Assembly (NCBI RefSeq): GCF_001280015.1
Contig: NZ_LGDV01000245.1
Span: 1 to 23,167, forward strand
Origin: Streptomyces sp. MMG1121
GTDB taxonomy: Bacteria; Actinomycetota; Actinomycetes; Streptomycetales; Streptomycetaceae
Length of the DNA stretch: 23,167 nt
Reading direction: 5' to 3'
The translations under genes and the position numbers were made by a program. Each line of letters starts with the position of its first letter. Position 1 is the stretch's first letter. Below the pieces are notes generated by a model. The model saw nothing but the letters and a program-made list of their open reading frames with translations. It made no database searches and had not been told where the DNA came from. Of this stretch, positions 1 to 8,098 are shown piece after piece.

Positions 1-46
1 TGGTACTGCAGGGGGGACCCTGTGGGAGAGTAGGACGCCGCCGAAC
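1..46 (+). rRNA. rrf: 5S ribosomal RNA, 3' portion (partial)
   Basis: The first 46 bases match the 3' end of a Streptomyces 5S rRNA as I know it: the GATGGTACTGC-type loop/stem segment, then GGGAGAGTAGG, then the closing strand GCCGCCGAAC, which pairs with the 5' end of the molecule. The 5' two thirds lie outside the window. A strong hairpin terminator follows about 10 bp later, which marks the end of an rRNA operon read on the plus strand. The exact mature 3' end (46 to 48) is uncertain by a couple of bases. Confidence 0.93.
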
Positions 47-55
47 AATCTTTGG

Positions 56-88
56 GAAAACCCCCGCACCGATGGTGCGGGGGTTTTC
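56..88. terminator. Bidirectional hairpin terminator after the rRNA operon
   Basis: A perfect 10-bp stem (CCCCCGCACC at 61-70 and GGTGCGGGGG at 74-83) closes on a 3-nt GAT loop. AAAA lies before it (57-60) and TTTT after it (84-87), and these also pair, with G56-C88 at the base. It therefore has a U-tract in either direction. It would stop rRNA transcription from the left and the convergent DUF58 operon, which ends at 149, from the right. Confidence 0.92.
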
Positions 89-148
89 TGCGTTCAGGGC
101 ATGTTTCTCTCACCACATGCTCCCGACAGGCGGCGGAGCGGGCTCGTG

Positions 149-1458
149 TCAGAGCCGGCCCGCCGCTTTCAGAGCGAGATACGCGTCCGCCAATGCCGGC
201 GCCAGATCCTCCGGAGTCGCGTCCACCACTGTCACTCCATGACGACGGAGCTGTTCCGCAGTGTGCTGACGCTCGCTCTGTGCCTGGGCGGCTGCCGCGG
301 CCTCGTATACCGCCTCCGCGTTGCTCCGAGCCTTTGCCATGCGTGCGACGTGCGGATCGGCCACCGAGGCGACCAGAACGCTGTGTCGTTGAGTGAGCTG
401 CGGAAGCACCGGGAGCAGGCCCTGCTCCACCGGGGCCGCGTCGAGTGCGGTGAGCAGGACGATCAGGGATCGGCGAGGTGCCGTACGCAGTGCTGTCGCG
501 GTGAGGCCGCGTGCGTCGGTCTCGACGAGTTCAGGTTCGAGCGTGGCCATCGCGTTGACCAGACTCGGCAGCACGTCCCCTGCGGAGCGGCCCTGGACCA
601 GGGCGCGTACCCGGCGGTCGTACGCCAGGAGGGCCACGCGGTCGCCGGCTCGTGAGGCGAGTGCCGCGAGCAACAGGGCCGCGTCCATGGAGGCGTCGAG
701 GCGTGGGGCATCGCCCACACGGCCGGCGGAGGTGCGGCCGGTGTCCAGGACCAAGAGGATGTGCCGGTCGCGTTCGGGACGCCAGGTGCGGACCGCGACG
801 GTGGTCTGGCGGGCGGTGGCCCGCCAGTCGATCGAGCGGGTGTCGTCGCCCGGGACGTACTCGCGCAGGCTGTCGAACTCGGTTCCCTCACCGCGTGTCA
901 GCACGCTGGTGCGGCCGTCGAGTTCACGCAATCGGGCGAGCTTCGACGGCAGATGCCTTCGGCTGGTGAACGGGGGCAGCACCCGTACAGTCCAGGGCAC
1001 TTTGTGTGCGCCTTGGCGGGAGAACAGGCCGAGGGGGCCGTAGGAGCGGATCGTGACGCGGTCGGCCTGGCGGTCGCCACGGCGGGTTGGGCGCAGCCTT
1101 GTCGTCACGCGCCTGCGTTCACCCGGAGGGATGGCCAGGCGGTGACGGGAGGCCTCGATCTCGGTGCCGGTCTGCCAGCTGCTCGGCGGCCATGCGTCCC
1201 GTAGTAGTGCCCGCAGAGGGCGGCGGGACGGGTTGGTGATCGTGAGCGTGACTTCGGCGGTCTCACCCAGACGTGCGGAGGTGTCGCCGGAGCGGGTCAG
1301 CACGAGGCGTCGTACAGGGGCGGCGAGTGCGACGTCGCAGGCGCAGGCCAGGGCCAGGGGGCCGTTGACCGCGAGGATGCCTGTCCAGCCGGGTTCCAGG
1401 ATGCCGACAGGGATCGAGCCGAGGGCCGCGAGGAGGGCGGCGCGTCCGGTGAGTGCCA

Positions 1459-1459
<1 letters not shown>
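149..1459 (-). CDS. DUF58 domain-containing protein
   Basis: 436 aa. The N-terminus (about 1-50) has two hydrophobic segments, as usual for membrane-anchored DUF58 proteins. The core motif sits in the middle: GTEFDSLREYVPGDD followed by TRSIDWRATAR. After it comes a von Willebrand A-like segment with HILLVLDTG. The full MIDAS pattern (DxSxS) is not kept, because DTGRT stands in its place. The start ATG shares its A with the MoxR stop (TGATG, 1-nt overlap), so translation is probably coupled. A longer reading starting at 1627 exists but runs inside the moxR coding sequence. DUF58 proteins nearly always accompany MoxR ATPases, and the pair is thought to act on envelope or secreted protein complexes. 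The exact role is unknown. It is the last gene of the operon. Confidence 0.93.
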
Positions 1460-2447
<988 letters not shown>

Positions 2448-2451
<4 letters not shown>

Positions 2452-3644
2452 GAATGGCGTACCTCTCCTTCGAGGGCGTCGAGTTGGTCGGTCAGTGTGA
2501 TGAGGGCCGCGTCGTCGCCGGGCGGCGGTCCGAAGAGGAGGGCGTGCAGGGCCTGTCCGTCGCCGCTGAGGTGGGCGGACAGGGCGGGGAGCAGGGCCTC
2601 GGGCGTGTGCGCCTGGGTGACGGGGACGCCGACGAGGGGGGCGAGCCGGGTGCGGGTGGCGGAGCGAAGAGCGGTGGCCGCGCGGTCGCGGGCGTCGGCC
2701 TTGCGGTAGAGGCGGGCGCGGCCTTCGACGGTTTCCGAGGCTCGGATCGCGACGGGGAGTCTTTCGGGCACGAGGGGGCCGAAGCGGCGCGCTCGCCAGA
2801 AGGCGGCGAGAGCGGCTGCGATGAAGAGCTGGAGCGTGCCCCAGAGCCAGCCCGAGGGGAGCAGGTCGAGGAAGTTCTTCTGGTCGCCGTTGGGGGTGGC
2901 CGAGGTGTCGGCGAGCGAGGGGAGGTACCAGACCAGATGGGGGCGGGAGCCGAGGAGTTGGAGGGCGAGCGAGGCGTTGCCCTGCTCGTCGAGGCGGTCG
3001 TTGAAGAGGATGTCGGGCGCGCCGAGCACGACGGTGTCGCCGCCCCCGGATGCCGAGGGGACGCGCAGCAGGGTGGCGAGGCGCGCGCTGGGGTAGCAGG
3101 CGTCGGAGTCGAGGCGGGTGGTGGTGTAGCGGATGCCGCCGGTGTCGGCGCTGCCCGCGCGCCGGGCCTCGGGGAGGGTGCAGTTGGGGGCGAGCGTGCT
3201 GTGGCTGCTGGTGGCGGGGTCCGCGGTGACCCCGGGGGCGAGCCGTTCGACGGACCAGCCGCCGGCCGCGACCAGCACGGTGCGCCCGCCGGAGCTCGCG
3301 GTGGCCTTGCGCAGCTGGTCCTGTTGACGAGTCGTCAGCAGATCGGGCACGGCGACCAGGAGGGTGGTGTTCGGTCCGGCGGCGGTGCGCGCCTCGTCGA
3401 GTGTGGTGACCACGCGGGTGGAGACGCCCCGGTCGGAGAGGAGTTGGGCGACGGCGCGGCTGCCGTAGGGGTCGGCGGAGCGCGGGTCGAGTTCGCCGTG
3501 CCGGGCGGTGGAGCGTACGGCGGCCATGGCGACGGCTGCCGTGAGGATGAGGACGAAGGCGAGCGTGATGCCTCGCGCGCGGGTCCAGACCTGGCGGGTG
3601 GTGGGGGCCGTGGAGGTCGTCGGCAGGGTGGCCTCGGCGGTCAC
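2448..3644 (-). CDS. DUF4350 domain-containing membrane protein
   Basis: 398 aa from a GTG start whose GTGA overlaps the stop of the upstream gene by 4 nt. A longer reading to 4076 would overlap that gene completely, and its Arg/Pro-rich N-terminus is not protein-like. One membrane segment lies at about 26-44 (ITLAFVLILTAAVAMAAV). The DUF4350 region follows (DPYGSRAVAQLLSDRGVSTR), resembling a class I glutamine-amidotransferase-like fold with no obvious catalytic Cys. A second hydrophobic segment lies near 265-283, followed by the conserved FWRARRFGPLVPERLPV motif and a short cytosolic tail. The middle of the protein probably faces outside. The family belongs to the actinobacterial MoxR/DUF58 module; its biochemical role is unknown. 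Confidence 0.9.
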
Positions 3645-4420
3645 TCGGCGGCCCCCTGGCGGGTGTTGTGGGCCGTGTTGCTGGTGCTGTGGGCGAGGAC
3701 GGGCCTGGTGCGTTCCAGGTCGCGGTCGAGTTCGCAGACGCGGTCGTACGACTGCTCGCTCGCTCTGCGCCCGCCGTACGTCACGTCGTCGAACTCCCGC
3801 GCCGCAGACGTCAGTCGGTCCGTGTGCGCGGGGAGGATGCGGCCGGTTTCGGCGGCCGCTTCGTCGGCGGTGCGGCCGGGGCGGACGTCGAGCAGGGTCC
3901 GTTCCTCCAGGGCGCGGACGATGGCCCGCATGCGTTCCTGGACGGCCTGGTTCCAGTGGCCCTGGGCCGCATGCGCTTCGCTGGCGGCGCGGTGTTCGGC
4001 GGCGCTGCGGGGACGGTCGTCGAACAGGACGGCGACGGAGGCGGGTTGGCGGCGCGGGGTGCGCAGGCGCCACCACAGGGCGGCCAGGACGGCGATGACG
4101 AACAGGACCACGACGACCAGGCCGAGCGTGCCACCGGGTGTCGCCGAGGACGCCGAGCCGAACAGCCGGTCGAGCCAGTCCCAGAACGCGTTCAGGGCGC
4201 GCTGGAACAGGCCGGGGTCGTTCTCGTGGTACATCCGCTTGGACAGCTCGCGGCGAGCCGCCTCCCGTGCGGGGCCGCGCGGGATGGTCACGGGCGGCTG
4301 GTCCCCCGAGCCGCCCGCGGCGAGGACGGCCGTGTCCGACGTCCGCAGCAGGCCGCGTACGACCGTGCCGCCTGCGCCGGGCGAGGCCACCGCCGTGAGC
4401 ACTCCCCCCGTCAGGCTCAC
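3641..4420 (-). CDS. DUF4129 domain-containing membrane protein
   Basis: 259 aa from a GTG at 4420, with a GGGGAG ribosome site about 9 nt upstream and only 4 nt after the upstream stop. A region containing ARRELSKRMYHENDPG precedes one membrane span (about 96-115, LGLVVVVLFVIAVLAALWW). The C-terminal half is the cytosolic DUF4129 domain, with RMRAIVRALEERTLLDVRPG, TADEAA and an FDDVTYGGR motif. In other bacteria DUF4129 domains are found near or fused to transglutaminase-like domains and near MoxR/DUF58 genes. No transglutaminase is present here. The stop overlaps the DUF4350 start (GTGA). I infer that it forms an envelope complex with the neighbouring membrane proteins. Confidence 0.92.
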   Translation of the reverse strand: MSLTGGVLTAVASPGAGGTVVRGLLRTSDTAVLAAGGSGDQPPVTIPRGPAREAARRELSKRMYHENDPGLFQRALNAFWDWLDRLFGSASSATPGGTLGLVVVVLFVIAVLAALWWRLRTPRRQPASVAVLFDDRPRSAAEHRAASEAHAAQGHWNQAVQERMRAIVRALEERTLLDVRPGRTADEAAAETGRILPAHTDRLTSAAREFDDVTYGGRRASEQSYDRVCELDRDLERTRPVLAHSTSNTAHNTRQGAAE

Positions 4421-4424
4421 CGCA

Positions 4425-5804
4425 TCAGCTCCCCGGGACGGGACCGGGGGTGCCGGTGCCGTAGCCCTGGACACCGGCGGCGCGGGCCAGTTCGAGGTCG
4501 AGGGCCTCGCGGCGGATGCGCTGGTCGATGTAGAGGAGCACGGTGACGCCGGCGCTGATGGGGAGGGTGAGCGTGGTGCCGACAAGTGCGCCGATCCCGC
4601 TGATGATCAGGGACGCCCAGCCGATGTGCCCGCCGTTGGTGCCGAGCAGGTCGTTCATGCCGTCGCCGCTCGTGGCGGCCCCGACGAGGGTGAAGGGGAT
4701 GGTGATAACCGCCGAGACGATGCCGGTGATCAGGAGGGTCAGCAGCATGATGCCGAAGATGCGCCACCAGGAGCCGCGGACGAGTTTCGCCGAGCGCTTC
4801 AGGGACTGGACGATGCCCTGCCGTTCCAGCATCAGGGCGGGGGCGGCCAGGTAGAAGCGGATCCACAGCCAGATCCCGACCACGGTGGCGGCGAGGATGC
4901 CGAGGGAGAGCAGCGCCACTGCGGCGTTGTCGCCGCCGCCGGCGACCAGGGCGAGCAGACCCGGCACTGTCCCGGCGAAGACCACGCCGGCGAAGATCAG
5001 ACCCAGCAGGACGAGCAGACCGAACAACTTCAGGATCTGCGGCCGGGCTTCGCGCCAGCTCTCCCGGGTGGTGACCGGTTTGCCGAGGACGGCCCGGCTG
5101 GTGATGGTGGTGAGCAGGGCGGTCGCGATGAGGATGGCGACCGTGCGGATCACCGAGACGACACCGGCGCCGATCATGGTGTCCCGCATGGCGCGGAGCA
5201 CTTCGGTGCCGGTGGCGTTGGGGTCGTTGATCGTGGTCTGGACGGAGGTGTCGTTCAGGACGAAGCCCTGCAGCAGGATGGTGCTGACGTCCATGACGAG
5301 GGCGACGACCAGCGAGACGCCGAGGACCGTGCGCCAGTGGGTGCGCATGGTGGAGACCGCGCCGTCGAGGATCTCGCCGACGCCGAGCGGACGGAGCGGG
5401 ATGACACCGGGCTTGGCGGCGGGCGGGGGGCCGCCCCAGCCGCCGCCCCAGGCTCCGTAGCCACCGGGAGGGCCATAACCACCGGGAGGGCCCGCGTAGC
5501 CGCCCCCGTACCCGCCGGGGCCCGGAGCGCCGGGCTGTTGGCCGCCCCAGCCGGGGCCGGGCGGCGGGGGCGGCGGGGCCGCCTGGTGCGGGCCGGGAGC
5601 ACCGGTGGGCGCGGACCACTGGCCGGGTGGCGGCTGCTCCTTGGACCACTTCGGGCCTGGGCCCTGCGGGTCGGTGCCCGCCTGCGGCGCGGGTTCGGTG
5701 TCGCCGGGCCGGTCGGCGGGCTCGGCGGGGGCGGACGCGCCGGGTTCCCGCCCCTCGGACGACGGGGCGGATCCGGGCGAGGCCCAGCCCGGAGTGTCAG
5801 TCAT
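4425..5804 (-). CDS. Pro/Gly-rich multipass membrane protein (glycerophosphodiester phosphodiesterase membrane-domain type)
   Basis: 459 aa. The start ATG at 5804 is chosen because GAAGGAG lies 6 nt upstream; a longer reading to 5858 lacks this. Residues 1 to about 125 are low complexity, rich in Pro, Gly and Tyr (repeats of the type PGGYG), and probably disordered in the cytosol. After the motif IPLRPLGVGEILDGA come about six hydrophobic segments that fill the rest. This matches proteins annotated in Streptomyces as having a glycerophosphoryl diester phosphodiesterase membrane domain. No catalytic phosphodiesterase domain is present, so enzymatic activity is not supported. It is the first gene of the minus-strand operon and is read divergently from mtnA. 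Confidence 0.87.
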   Translation of the reverse strand: MTDTPGWASPGSAPSSEGREPGASAPAEPADRPGDTEPAPQAGTDPQGPGPKWSKEQPPPGQWSAPTGAPGPHQAAPPPPPPGPGWGGQQPGAPGPGGYGGGYAGPPGGYGPPGGYGAWGGGWGGPPPAAKPGVIPLRPLGVGEILDGAVSTMRTHWRTVLGVSLVVALVMDVSTILLQGFVLNDTSVQTTINDPNATGTEVLRAMRDTMIGAGVVSVIRTVAILIATALLTTITSRAVLGKPVTTRESWREARPQILKLFGLLVLLGLIFAGVVFAGTVPGLLALVAGGGDNAAVALLSLGILAATVVGIWLWIRFYLAAPALMLERQGIVQSLKRSAKLVRGSWWRIFGIMLLTLLITGIVSAVITIPFTLVGAATSGDGMNDLLGTNGGHIGWASLIISGIGALVGTTLTLPISAGVTVLLYIDQRIRREALDLELARAAGVQGYGTGTPGPVPGS

Positions 5805-5945
5805 CGAAGCTCCTTCTCGGTGCCGACCCGCTGTCGCGGCGGCAGGTTTGGCAGCCATCGTGCCATGGGGTGGTCATCTGCGGACCTGCCGCGGTGGGCG
5901 CCGGACGCCTCCAATTGTCCGCCGGATCCGGGGCAGACTCTCCGC
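5805..5945. promoter_or_regulatory. Divergent intergenic region between the MoxR operon and mtnA
   Basis: These 141 bp separate two gene starts that point away from each other, so promoters for both must lie here or inside the genes. The only clear element is the GAAGGAG ribosome site for the minus-strand gene at the left edge. I see no convincing -35/-10 pair and no strong inverted repeat. Confidence 0.5.
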
Positions 5946-7085
5946 ATGGCTGATCAGCAGGCGCGAACCGACGTGGACAGGCGGCAGACAGGGATACCCG
6001 TGATCCGATGGGAGGAGCCACCGGAAGGTCCCGTGCTGGTCCTTCTCGACCAGACGCGGCTCCCGGCCGAGGAGGTCGAGCTGGTGTGCACGGACGCGCC
6101 GGCGCTGGTGGAGGCGATCCGTTCGCTCGCCGTGCGCGGGGCGCCGCTGCTCGGGATCGCGGGGGCGTACGGCGTCGCGCTCGCCGCTGTACGGGGCTTC
6201 GACGTGGCCGAGGCGGCGCGGGGGCTCGCGGGTGCCCGGCCCACCGCGGTGAACCTGTCCGTCGGTGTGCACCGGGCCCAGGCCGCGTATCAGGGGGCGC
6301 TGGCGAAGACCGGCGATGCCGCCGAGGCGGCCGCGGCCGCGCTGGCCGCCGCGCGGGCGCTGCACCGCGAGGACGCCGAGGCCAGCGCGCGGATGGCGGC
6401 ACACGGTCTGGCCCTGCTGGACGAGCTGCTGTCCGGCGGCGGGCACCGGATCCTCACCCACTGCAACAGCGGTTCGCTGGTGTCGGGCGGGGAGGGCACG
6501 GCCTTTGCGGTGGCCCTCAAGGCGCACCGGGAGGGGCGGCTGCGGCGGCTGTGGGTCGACGAAACGCGTCCGTTGCTGCAGGGCGCTCGCCTGACGGCGT
6601 ACGAAGCGGCTCGCAGCGGCATGGCGTACACGCTGCTCACGGACAACGCGGCGGGTTCCCTGTTCGCGGCGGGCGAGGTGGACGCGGTGGTGATCGGGGC
6701 GGACCGGATCGCGGCCGACGGGTCGGTGGCGAACAAGGTGGGGAGCTATCCGCTCGCCGTGCTGGCGCGCTACCACCATGTGCCGTTCATCGTGGTGGCG
6801 CCCGTGACGACAGTGGATGCGGACACCCCCGACGGGGCGTCCATCGAGGTCGAGCAGCGCCCGGGCTTTGAGGTGACCGAGGTCACAGCACCGCAGGGGG
6901 CGGCGACGGGAGCAGGAGGTGGGATTCCGGTGGCACCCCTGGGGACCCAGGCGTACAACCCGGCGTTCGATGTGACGCCGCCCGAGCTGGTGACGGCCAT
7001 CGTCACCGAGGAGGGAGTCGTTTCACCCGTGACCGCCGAGGCTCTGCAGGAGCTGTGTGCGAGGTCGCGGCAGGTAGCGATCTGA
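5946..7085 (+). CDS. mtnA: S-methyl-5-thioribose-1-phosphate isomerase
   Basis: 379 aa, close to the family norm of about 350. It converts 5-methylthioribose-1-phosphate to methylthioribulose-1-phosphate in cytosolic methionine salvage. Family motifs are AVRGAPLLGIAGAYG (62-76), THCNSGSL with the probable catalytic Cys173, WVDETRPLLQGARLTAYE, VIGADRIAADG with the probable catalytic Asp253, NKVGSYPLA, and NPAFDVTPPELV near the end. The ATG at 5946 is the sensible start, because reading further upstream enters the antisense of the neighbouring operon. The ribosome site is weak (GGGGCAG). No other mtn gene is adjacent. It overlaps nothing and is followed by a strong hairpin. Confidence 0.96.
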   Translation: MADQQARTDVDRRQTGIPVIRWEEPPEGPVLVLLDQTRLPAEEVELVCTDAPALVEAIRSLAVRGAPLLGIAGAYGVALAAVRGFDVAEAARGLAGARPTAVNLSVGVHRAQAAYQGALAKTGDAAEAAAAALAAARALHREDAEASARMAAHGLALLDELLSGGGHRILTHCNSGSLVSGGEGTAFAVALKAHREGRLRRLWVDETRPLLQGARLTAYEAARSGMAYTLLTDNAAGSLFAAGEVDAVVIGADRIAADGSVANKVGSYPLAVLARYHHVPFIVVAPVTTVDADTPDGASIEVEQRPGFEVTEVTAPQGAATGAGGGIPVAPLGTQAYNPAFDVTPPELVTAIVTEEGVVSPVTAEALQELCARSRQVAI

Positions 7086-7195
7086 CGCGTTCAAAACTCT
7101 CCAGGGGTGCCCGTCGGGTCCTGCCGCGGGCCACCACGGTGAAAGCGCTGCCCGCGATCAGTGCGAGCACCCCGCGGAGAACCACGCCGTTCCTT

Positions 7196-7237
7196 CCCTG
7201 CCCCATGCCGGCGTCGCCGTCGCGGCACGGGGCAGGG
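7196..7237 (+). terminator. Long hairpin terminator downstream of mtnA
   Basis: CCCTGCCCC (7196-7204) pairs with GGGGCAGGG (7229-7237). After one A-C mismatch, TGCCG (7206-7210) pairs with CGGCA (7223-7227), leaving a 12-nt loop. That makes 14 paired bases in a 15-position stem. No T-tract follows, which is common for Streptomyces terminators. It lies about 110 bp after the mtnA stop and about 170 bp before mtrA, so it probably insulates mtrA from mtnA transcription. Confidence 0.7.
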
Positions 7238-7291
7238 GCGCCGAAGGCATCCCGCGGCGGGGAAGCGCCGGTGCCCCGGATGCCCTGGCGT

Positions 7292-7321
7292 CCGTCCGCC
7301 GACATCGATGTCGGCGGACGG
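7292..7321. repeat. 30-bp perfect palindrome upstream of mtrA
   Basis: Positions 7292-7306 (CCGTCCGCCGACATC) are the exact reverse complement of 7307-7321, with no spacer; the centre is ATC|GAT. It lies 87 bp before the mtrA start. The lack of a loop and of a T-tract favours a protein-binding site over a terminator, but a cruciform or hairpin terminator is possible. Confidence 0.85.
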
Positions 7322-7330
7322 GGGCAGACA

Positions 7331-7392
7331 GTGACGGTCCGGTACGACTAAGGTCACCGGCCAGTGACCTCCCTCACCAGGGCACCTGTCAC
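7331..7392 (+). promoter_or_regulatory. Cluster of GTCAC/GTGAC half-sites, candidate MtrA autoregulatory region
   Basis: Within 62 bp there are four half-sites: GTGAC at 7331, GTCAC at 7353, GTGAC at 7364 and GTCAC at 7388. The middle two form an inverted repeat, AGGTCAC-N6-GTGACCT (7351-7370). Mycobacterial MtrA is known to bind GTCAC-containing repeats, and OmpR-family regulators often control their own genes. The site is 16 to 77 bp ahead of the mtrA start. I cannot place a -10 element with confidence. Confidence 0.55.
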
Positions 7393-7407
7393 TGTTATGA
7401 GAATGGG

Positions 7408-8097
7408 ATGATGTCGTTTATGAAGGGACGAGTCCTTGTCGTCGACGACGACACCGCACTGGCCGAGATGCTCGGCATCGTGCTGCGTGGTGAAGGTTTT
7501 GAGCCGTCTTTCGTAGCCGACGGTGACAAGGCGCTGGCCGCTTTCAGGGAGTCCAAGCCCGATCTGGTGCTGCTCGACCTGATGCTGCCCGGGCGGGACG
7601 GTATCGAGGTGTGCCGGCTGATCCGGGCGGAGTCCGGGGTGCCGATCGTGATGCTCACGGCCAAGAGCGACACCGTCGACGTCGTCGTGGGCCTGGAGTC
7701 GGGCGCCGACGACTACATCGTCAAGCCGTTCAAGCCGAAGGAACTGGTCGCCCGGATCCGGGCGAGGCTGCGGCGCTCGGAGGAGCCCGCGCCGGAACAG
7801 CTCACCATCGGTGACCTGGTCATCGACGTGGCCGGACACTCGGTGAAGCGGGACGGACAGTCGATCGCGCTGACCCCGCTGGAGTTCGACCTGCTGGTCG
7901 CGCTCGCGCGCAAGCCGTGGCAGGTGTTCACGCGTGAGGTGCTGCTCGAGCAGGTGTGGGGCTACCGGCACGCCGCCGATACGCGGCTCGTCAACGTGCA
8001 TGTCCAGCGGCTGCGTTCCAAGGTCGAGAAGGACCCGGAGCGGCCGGAGATCGTGGTGACCGTTCGTGGTGTCGGCTACAAGGCCGGACCGAGCTGA
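7408..8097 (+). CDS. mtrA: Two-component response regulator MtrA (OmpR family)
   Basis: 229 aa, the family length. The receiver domain (6-120) has acidic residues D13-D15, phospho-acceptor Asp57 (LVLLDLMLPG), Thr84 and Lys106. The winged-helix DNA-binding domain (about 130-227) has LTPLEFDLLVALARKPWQVFTREVLL and ends with VVTVRGVGYKAG. The sequence is nearly what I recall of Streptomyces MtrA. It pairs with the MtrB kinase encoded 1 nt downstream. In actinobacteria MtrA controls cell wall, division and DNA replication genes, and in Streptomyces also development and antibiotic production. Three in-frame ATGs (7408, 7411, 7420) are possible; the first is kept because MMSFMKGR matches the usual annotation. 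Confidence 0.97.
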   Translation: MMSFMKGRVLVVDDDTALAEMLGIVLRGEGFEPSFVADGDKALAAFRESKPDLVLLDLMLPGRDGIEVCRLIRAESGVPIVMLTAKSDTVDVVVGLESGADDYIVKPFKPKELVARIRARLRRSEEPAPEQLTIGDLVIDVAGHSVKRDGQSIALTPLEFDLLVALARKPWQVFTREVLLEQVWGYRHAADTRLVNVHVQRLRSKVEKDPERPEIVVTVRGVGYKAGPS

Positions 8098-8098
8098 C

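Noticed and set aside
2454..7085. A 1543-codon plus-strand open frame that runs into mtnA
   Set aside because: Only the mtnA part (from 5946) is real. The rest is antisense to the MoxR operon, is Gly/Ala/Arg-rich, and is open only because stop codons are rare at this GC content.
7003..7305. A 100-codon minus-strand ORF with a hydrophobic stretch between mtnA and mtrA
   Set aside because: It overlaps the mtnA 3' end and contains the strong terminator hairpin, and its first ATG lies inside the 30-bp palindrome. The internal ATG at 7206 lacks a ribosome site. The hydrophobic part keeps it from being fully excluded, but the evidence is too thin to list it as a gene.
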